NCBI GenBank assembly: GCA_014380365.1
Contig: JACMJZ010000004.1
Span: 62,001 to 126,000, forward strand
From: Pyrinomonadaceae bacterium
Lineage (GTDB): Bacteria > Acidobacteriota > Blastocatellia > Pyrinomonadales > Pyrinomonadaceae
Direction of reading: 5' to 3'
DNA length: 64,000 nucleotides
Shown here: positions 58,509 through 64,000 of the stretch, in pieces
How positions within the stretch are numbered: position 1 is the first letter of the stretch
Layout: each line of letters begins with the position of its first letter
Notes under the pieces: model-generated
Seen by the model: the letters and a program-made list of their open reading frames with translations, nothing else
The model's database searches: none
Told to the model about the DNA's origin: nothing
Made by a program: the position numbers and the translations under genes

Positions 58509-61214
58509 TCAGGAGGCTGCTGGCTCAGGTGGGTCCAAAATCTGGCGCACCTTCAGAGCAAACAGATCGAGTGAGAATGGCTTTTGAATGAAAGACATCC
58601 GATCGTCGAGAATTCCGTGTCTGACAATCGCGTCATCCGTATAACCCGACATGTACAGCACCTTTGTTTTGGGCCGCAACTCAGCCAAACGTTCAGCCAG
58701 CTCGCGCCCACCCATTTGAGGCATCACTACGTCAGTGATCAAAAGATCAATGTTTCCCTCATAGCCGGCGCTAACGCGCAAAGCTTCGACTCCATTTGCT
58801 GCGGTGAGCACGTCATAGCCATTTGCCTGCAGGATTTCACCCGCGAGATTCCTTACCAGTTCTTCGTCTTCGACAAGCAACACGGTCCCGTGCCCTCGAG
58901 GGACCTCAGACACGTTGGTATCAATTTCATTGTTTACGAACTCATCCGCAACAGGTAAATAGATCTTAAAAGTAGTGCCGTGGCCTGGTTCGCTATAGAC
59001 CAGAATGTTCCCATCGCTTTGTTTGACAATGCCATAGACCGTCGCCAGCCCCAGTCCCGTTCCTTTGCCAACTTCTTTGGTGGTGAAGAACGGCTCAAAA
59101 ATGCGCTTCTGCGTTTCCGCGTCCATGCCGATGCCTGTGTCGCTCACGGCCAGCATCAAATAGCGGCCAGGCTTGAACGAGACATGGGAGTTGATCGTCT
59201 GATCCAGAACCGCGTTACCGGTCTCGATGGTGAGGTTGCCACCGCGCGGCATAGCGTCGCGCGCATTGACCACCAGATTCATGAGCACCTGTTCAATCTG
59301 ACCCGGATCCGCCTTTATCTTGCATAGGGAAGGTTCAAGCAGTGTAACCAGATCAATGTCCTCGCCAATTAGCCGCTGCAACAACGTGTCCATGTCGGCT
59401 ACGATTAAGTTGAGGTCGATCACCTTCGCTTGAAACATTTGTTTACGGCTGAACGCCAGCAGCTGGCGAGTTAGCGACGCGGCTCGATCACCCGCCTTCT
59501 TGATCTCCTCCATGTTTCTGCGCATGGGATCGGTGGCCGCCATGCGTCTGAGTCCGATCTCGCTATAGCCCGTGATCACGGTAAGCAGATTATTGAAGTC
59601 GTGAGCGACACCCCCGGCAAGCTGGCCGACCGCCTCCATCTTTTGGGATTGGCGAAGTTGTTCGGCCTTCTCACGTTCCCGTTGAATCAACTCGACATTC
59701 TCCACCGCAGTGGCGGCGAGATTCGCTGCCATCCGCATGGCCGTGGCGTGTTCATTGGTGAAGGCGTGAGACTGGTAACTCTGAATTTCAACACAGCCCA
59801 CGGTACGCCCACGGACGGCCATGGGCGCAGCAAGGGCTGACTGGGGAATAGAACCTTCCTCGAGTTTTCCCACCAGGACCGCTTTGCCGGTCACATTCCG
59901 CTGGTATTCATTGTCAATCACGATCTCACCAGACTTGATCGCGCGACCAGTCATCCCATCTCGGACTGGTACGCCAGCCAGGCCTGAAGTTTCAAGCTCT
60001 GCGCCGTCCACCCAACAATACGTCGGTCGGCGCAGATTCTCTTCGGGCTCATACAGCGTGATCACCATGCCGTCGCACGGTACCGAAACAACGGTAAACT
60101 CGCGGAGAGCCCGAAAGATAGACTGAAGTTCGCGGGCTTGCCCCAACGTTTGACCCAACATCGCGATGCGCTCCATCAACCGCTCATATTCGCGGATCGC
60201 TCGCTGGTTGGCCTCCTGCAGTGCCGCTTCGGCGAGCTTCCTGTCCGAAATGTCGCGAATAACCGCCTGGATTGTGGACCCGTTACGTGCGCCAAACGAA
60301 ACTGATTGCATCTCGACATCAATGGTACTTCCATCCAGCCTTAAACATTTGAACCCAAGCGCCGGCAGCGATTCGCCGTTATGGATCCTGGCGATGCGGG
60401 AACGCATCATGTCCAGGCTATCTGGGGTGACGAAATCAAAGACTGACCTTCCGATTAGTTCTGTGGTCGAACTAGCGCCGACGAGTTGCGCCGCAGCAGT
60501 ATTGCAGAAGCTGACTTCGCCATCGGTATGGACGATGATTGCATCCGGAGAGAGCGCCACCAGACGCTCATAGCGCTCTTCGCTTTCGCGCAGCGCATCC
60601 TCAGCCATCTTTCGTTGAGTTATGTCGCGCTTGGTTCCCCACGCTCGGGCAAGTGCCCCATCCTCGATAATCCCTACCAGGTTGTTCAGGAAACATTTGA
60701 CGTTGCCCTCACGATCAAGTTCGTGCAACTCCTCATCGGCGAGGCGGTAACCTGACTGTATGAACGCCTTCAGATATTCCCGGCTCCCGGGTACCGAACG
60801 CGGCAAGAGATTGCTCATGCTTGCTCCGACGATTCTGGAGGCGTCTGGAAATCCGAACATCTGGGCCATCGCGTCGTTACACTCTGCAAGAAAGCCGTAT
60901 TTATAGAAATGGTCGATCTGCTGATCGACGGTATCTTTGATCGGGCATGGAGGCTCGATCTCCACACACCAAACCGCTTCCGAGCTGTGTTCCACTAGAG
61001 TGCGATAACGTTCCTCACTCTTTTGTAGAGCGTCATCCGACTGGCGACGATTCCTCTTGCGTGCATCGCTCGCCGCGACCAATTGCGGGCTGCCAGCCGA
61101 AATGGCGGTAACCGTATGCTCAGCGCCCTTAATAGCGTGGTTTACCAGTGAAGCAATCTCCTTGTTTGACCGTTTCATTTGCATGACCGCTGGCTTAGTT
61201 AATGTTTGAGTCAA
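58509..61214 (-). CDS. Hybrid sensor histidine kinase (PAS-PAS-GAF-HK-REC)
   Basis: A 901-residue soluble kinase with no transmembrane helix. The domains in order are a short N-terminus, PAS (~60-200), PAS (~205-325), GAF (~335-500), HisKA with QLAGGVAHDFNNLLTVITGY (His near 545), HATPase_c (GKGTGLGLATVYGIV) and a receiver (TVLLVEDEELVRNL; LITDVVMPQMGG). The DFNNLL phosphoacceptor box marks the cytoplasmic hybrid-kinase subgroup. The start at TTG 61214 sits immediately after the PilZ stop; ATG codons at 61184 and 61178 are alternatives. It belongs to the same leftward block. Confidence 0.9.
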   Translation of the reverse strand: MTQTLTKPAVMQMKRSNKEIASLVNHAIKGAEHTVTAISAGSPQLVAASDARKRNRRQSDDALQKSEERYRTLVEHSSEAVWCVEIEPPCPIKDTVDQQIDHFYKYGFLAECNDAMAQMFGFPDASRIVGASMSNLLPRSVPGSREYLKAFIQSGYRLADEELHELDREGNVKCFLNNLVGIIEDGALARAWGTKRDITQRKMAEDALRESEERYERLVALSPDAIIVHTDGEVSFCNTAAAQLVGASSTTELIGRSVFDFVTPDSLDMMRSRIARIHNGESLPALGFKCLRLDGSTIDVEMQSVSFGARNGSTIQAVIRDISDRKLAEAALQEANQRAIREYERLMERIAMLGQTLGQARELQSIFRALREFTVVSVPCDGMVITLYEPEENLRRPTYCWVDGAELETSGLAGVPVRDGMTGRAIKSGEIVIDNEYQRNVTGKAVLVGKLEEGSIPQSALAAPMAVRGRTVGCVEIQSYQSHAFTNEHATAMRMAANLAATAVENVELIQREREKAEQLRQSQKMEAVGQLAGGVAHDFNNLLTVITGYSEIGLRRMAATDPMRRNMEEIKKAGDRAASLTRQLLAFSRKQMFQAKVIDLNLIVADMDTLLQRLIGEDIDLVTLLEPSLCKIKADPGQIEQVLMNLVVNARDAMPRGGNLTIETGNAVLDQTINSHVSFKPGRYLMLAVSDTGIGMDAETQKRIFEPFFTTKEVGKGTGLGLATVYGIVKQSDGNILVYSEPGHGTTFKIYLPVADEFVNNEIDTNVSEVPRGHGTVLLVEDEELVRNLAGEILQANGYDVLTAANGVEALRVSAGYEGNIDLLITDVVMPQMGGRELAERLAELRPKTKVLYMSGYTDDAIVRHGILDDRMSFIQKPFSLDLFALKVRQILDPPEPAAS

Positions 61215-61622
61215 TCAATTCTGCATGGCTAAACAGACACCGGATTTCACAACGTGCTGGCGGGAAGCATCGATCTCTCCAAGACGCCAGGAACCCCTGG
61301 GGTCTTTTTCCAGTTTGGAATTTGCGCGCTGAATCAGCGAAAGGATATTGCGACGCAGGTCTTCATCAGGATTTACAAAACGCGCCCCAAACCCAAGCCC
61401 GGGTGAAAAGTGGGCTACGACGCTCTCCAACTCGAGCCATTCCCCTTTGGAGACAAGAATTCTGATAAGCATTGCCTCGCCCACAAAGACCTCGGCGATT
61501 GAGTCCACATAACAACCCCGTTCCGACAAGTCGCTAATGCGGATCTCCTGTTGAGTTGAAGACCCATGAAGGCGCGCAGTCAGACTTACATCAAATCTCT
61601 CTCGTGTTCTGTTTTCACTCAT
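61215..61622 (-). CDS. PilZ-domain protein (cyclic di-GMP receptor)
   Basis: A 135-residue PilZ protein. The motif RERFDVSLTARL (R-x-x-R type) and ISDLSERGCYVDS (D-x-S-x-x-G) are the two cyclic di-GMP binding boxes. FSPGLGFGARFVNPD ends the beta barrel. A ~35-residue helical tail follows. The ATG overlaps the upstream gene's stop by four bases. It reads the nucleotide made by GGDEF proteins such as the one at the other end of this block and may affect pili or motility. Confidence 0.92.
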   Translation of the reverse strand: MSENRTRERFDVSLTARLHGSSTQQEIRISDLSERGCYVDSIAEVFVGEAMLIRILVSKGEWLELESVVAHFSPGLGFGARFVNPDEDLRRNILSLIQRANSKLEKDPRGSWRLGEIDASRQHVVKSGVCLAMQN

Positions 61623-62737
61623 GAGCTAACCACCTTGTCGATACCCAGTGTGGCGTGATTGGCCGGCAATAGCGTCACGGCTTCAGGATAAGCGGCCGCA
61701 ACAGTGTCTTGCGCCAGCACGCCATATTCCTGGAAGGTTCCGTCTCGATCACGGTGTGTGCCGAGTTCTTCAGATGAGAGTTGTGACAATATTTCAAGAA
61801 CGGTGGGATCAAATTGTTTCCCAGACCGCTGAATCAGAAACCTCATTACCTCCTCGTGAGTCATTGGCGCAGTAGCTTGGGGCAGAACCATTTGATCATA
61901 TTCGTCGGCAAGCCGGAGGATGCGGCCGGAGAGCGGTATTTGCTCTCCCCTCAGCCCCCTTGGCAAACCCGTGCCGTCATAGTTCTCACCGTTGCAACTG
62001 ATTATCTCGGCCACGTTTGCTAGTTCAGGGATCGAGTGGAATAGTTTCGCTTCGGACTCCGACTGTTCCTGCGCCCTCTGTTTAAGCGGAGACTCCTGGA
62101 TACCCGACGCGCCCTTGCGATACACATCAACCAGGCCGATGTTGAGCAGCAGAGCGGCTATGGCCAACTCTTGCGTTTGTTCATCGCTTACACCGATCTT
62201 TCCTGCGATGGTCATTGCGTAGTGACGGACTCTGAGGGCGTGGCTGTGTGCATGCTTGTCCCTGATTCGCAGCATCTCCCTCAAGGCCGCCACGACGCTC
62301 AGTTTTATGTCGCCCAGCCTTTGGGTGAGTCGCTGGTTCGCATCCGCGAGAGCCTGTCGCTTCTTGTTGTTTAGATAGTGCTCGCAAGCGCGGTTCACTC
62401 TCAATTTGAGATCCTCGTTGTTCCAGGGTTTGCTGATATACATGTAGACCAAACCTGAATTGAGGGCCTCGACCAGCGCTTCAACATCGGAGTACCCGGT
62501 CAGAAGAATACGCACCATGTGTGGGCGCACCGCCGCGGTTCGCTTTAACAACTCAAGCCCAGTCATCATGGGCATGCGTTGATCGGTAATGAGAATTGCA
62601 ATGTCGTGTTGTTCGAGCAGACGGATCGCCTCAACGCCGGATGAGGCAGTCAGGCAATGAAACTCAGGAGAAAACAATCTTTCGAGCAGTCGCAGGTTCG
62701 CCATTTCATCGTCGACGATTAGGAGTTTGTAGGTCAT
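61619..62737 (-). CDS. Receiver-coupled degenerate HD-GYP protein
   Basis: A 372-residue response regulator. Residues 1-118 are a receiver (IVDDEMANLRLL; ILITDQRMPMMTG). Residues ~155-350 follow the HD-GYP fold, for example HSHALRVRHYAM and GRILRLADEYDQM. The catalytic signatures have been lost. The HDIGK helix reads LLNIGLVD, so the metal His-Asp pair is Leu-Asn. The HHE..DG.GYP box reads CNGENYDGTGLP, so both His are gone and GYP is GLP. It cannot be expected to hydrolyse cyclic di-GMP; a binding or regulatory role is inferred. It is coupled to the PilZ gene and follows the partial kinase by 29 bases. Confidence 0.9.
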   Translation of the reverse strand: MTYKLLIVDDEMANLRLLERLFSPEFHCLTASSGVEAIRLLEQHDIAILITDQRMPMMTGLELLKRTAAVRPHMVRILLTGYSDVEALVEALNSGLVYMYISKPWNNEDLKLRVNRACEHYLNNKKRQALADANQRLTQRLGDIKLSVVAALREMLRIRDKHAHSHALRVRHYAMTIAGKIGVSDEQTQELAIAALLLNIGLVDVYRKGASGIQESPLKQRAQEQSESEAKLFHSIPELANVAEIISCNGENYDGTGLPRGLRGEQIPLSGRILRLADEYDQMVLPQATAPMTHEEVMRFLIQRSGKQFDPTVLEILSQLSSEELGTHRDRDGTFQEYGVLAQDTVAAAYPEAVTLLPANHATLGIDKVVSS

Positions 62738-62766
62738 GAATTTGCCTCCGGAATTTTCCTTGGTTC

Positions 62767-64000
62767 TTATTGTTTACTTGATTCGAGCTTACGAACGGGA
62801 ATTCGCACCGTGAACGTCGTGCCTACCCCTACCGTACTCGTGACGGCTATCGTCCCCTCGTGGCGCTCGATAATGCCGTAAGAGATCGAAAGGCCGAGGC
62901 CGGTGCCTTCGCCGACAGGTTTCGTAGTAAAGAAAGGGTTAAATATGCGCGAGAGTTGCGCTTCGGGGATGCCGCTTCCAGTGTCGCTGATCGCTACCAC
63001 AATTGAGTCGCCATCGGCTCTGGTGGTAATTCTGACTTCGCCGCTTCCGACTACTGACTGGGCAGCGTTTACCAACAGATTCATCCACACTTGATTCAAC
63101 TGACCGGCGTAACAAGTAACCGGCGGCAAGTCACCGTACTCCTTGCGCAGCATCAACGGCCCGGAACTGTAGTAACGGGAAAGGAGTCGGAGGGTTGAAT
63201 CTATACCCTCGTGAATGTCGATGCGTTTGAACTCAGCCTCGTCAAGCCGGGAGAAAAGCCGAAGATTCTTGACTACGTCGCAGATTCGCTGGGCGCCCTC
63301 GCGACAATCCGAAACAATTGAGTTGAGATCACCGATCAATCGTTCGTAGTTAATTTCAGTTTTTACCGCAGCGACTGCCAACAAAGCCTCGCTTGACAAG
63401 GGCAGCTGGTCGTAGACACTGAAGAGCGTCTCGAGTTGGGCGAGTTCATCTCGCAGCATGTCCATATTGCCGTAGACGAAACCAGCAGGGTTGTTAAGTT
63501 CGTGAGCAATTCCGGCGGCGAGCTGGCCCAAACTGGCCATTTTCTCGGTGTGCACCAGCTGGGCCTGGAGACGTTCCAGTTCTGACTTCTGGTTCGCCAG
63601 CTCGTTGTTCTGGTTTTCCAGGTGGCTCTTGTAGGTGGTGGCCGTACGCTGTAACGCCCGGCGCTCAAGCGCGTGTTCGACCGACAGCGTTAACACATCC
63701 AATTCACATGGCTTGATCAGGTAATCGAATGCCCCAAGGCGAAGGGCATCGCGCATTCGTTGCGGGCGATCGACTCCGGAAACCATGATCACTGCTGTAT
63801 CGGGATACCTGGAGGTGACCTCCCGCAACAACTCGACGCCGTTCCTCCCCGGCATCATCATGTCCGAAATCACCAAAGCGTAAACTTCAACTGCCAGAAG
63901 GGCCAGCGCCTCGTCTGCCGAAGCCGCCGTCTTGCACTCAAACTTTTCCCGTAACGTCTGGGCAAACAACTCCCGCAACGGGCGCTCGTCGTCGACGATC
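62767..64000 (-). CDS. Receiver-histidine kinase (5' end outside the window)
   Basis: At least 411 codons; the gene continues beyond the window edge. The frame at the edge reads IVDDERPLREL, which is the acidic start of a receiver domain, so the first methionine is outside. The receiver (VISDMMMPGRNG) is followed by a coiled coil (~105-140), a phosphoacceptor helix QLAAGIAHELNNPAGF and a HATPase_c domain (VGEGTGLGLSISYGII). The receiver is at the N-terminus, unlike usual hybrid kinases. It is the first visible gene of the signalling block. Confidence 0.9.
   Translation of the reverse strand, partial: IVDDERPLRELFAQTLREKFECKTAASADEALALLAVEVYALVISDMMMPGRNGVELLREVTSRYPDTAVIMVSGVDRPQRMRDALRLGAFDYLIKPCELDVLTLSVEHALERRALQRTATTYKSHLENQNNELANQKSELERLQAQLVHTEKMASLGQLAAGIAHELNNPAGFVYGNMDMLRDELAQLETLFSVYDQLPLSSEALLAVAAVKTEINYERLIGDLNSIVSDCREGAQRICDVVKNLRLFSRLDEAEFKRIDIHEGIDSTLRLLSRYYSSGPLMLRKEYGDLPPVTCYAGQLNQVWMNLLVNAAQSVVGSGEVRITTRADGDSIVVAISDTGSGIPEAQLSRIFNPFFTTKPVGEGTGLGLSISYGIIERHEGTIAVTSTVGVGTTFTVRIPVRKLESSKQ

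Overview
The window is about 64 kb of a bacterial chromosome with roughly 55-60% GC. Gene content points to an aerobic, menaquinone-using, Gram-negative Acidobacteriota, most like Blastocatellia/Pyrinomonadales. The evidence is a split cytochrome b/Rieske complex beside a caa3/aa3-type oxidase, menG, a TonB-domain protein under ECF sigma control, a type IV pilus secretin operon, and gaps crowded with several unrelated families of short palindromic repeats. The taxonomic call is inference from gene content and repeat style; no marker such as rRNA is present.

Layout. 1-2.7 kb: end of pyruvate dehydrogenase E1 beta, then E2, then a DMT-type exporter. 2.7-6.2 kb: an M14 carboxypeptidase, a stress-type protein with a tiny zinc-ribbon partner, and a 2[4Fe-4S] ferredoxin. 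6.1-26.2 kb: one large leftward respiratory block. It reads Rieske, cytochrome b N-half, cytochrome b C-half, an octaheme cytochrome c, a blue-copper-like lipoprotein, CtaA, CtaB, oxidase subunits II and I, three subunits III, subunit IV, and then small membrane, zinc-ribbon and assembly proteins. A lower-GC pair of unknown membrane proteins sits inside its distal end. 26.2-32.3 kb: a diacylglycerol-kinase-like lipid kinase, a PlsC acyltransferase, and metH preceded by a promoter, a SAM-II-like riboswitch and a terminator. 32.3-34.1 kb: coaD and an aminotransferase. 34.2-36.3 kb: an ECF sigma factor coupled to a zinc-ribbon/TonB protein. 36.6-42.1 kb: a degenerate M16 peptidase, menG, two oligopeptide-type ABC permeases and mtgA. 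42.5-48.1 kb: pilMNOPQ followed by a roadblock protein. 48.6-51.1 kb: a membrane-anchored unknown protein, rdgB and tRNA-Pro(UGG). 51.2-64 kb: a leftward signalling block with three histidine kinases, receivers, Hpt, GGDEF, PilZ and a degenerate HD-GYP.

How it fits together. Menaquinol (menG) would feed the Rieske/cytochrome b complex. Electrons could pass through the octaheme cytochrome and possibly the copper lipoprotein to a subunit II that has CuA but no fused cytochrome c; CtaA and CtaB supply heme A. The signalling block combines phosphorelay parts with c-di-GMP making and reading modules near the pilus genes, so control of pili or surface behaviour is plausible but unproven.

The most unusual features are the repeats. 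Nearly every junction of the respiratory operon holds a different repeat family, one repeat sits in frame inside the octaheme cytochrome gene, and repeats supply the stop codons of ctaA, ctaB and the aminotransferase gene and the apparent start of plsC.
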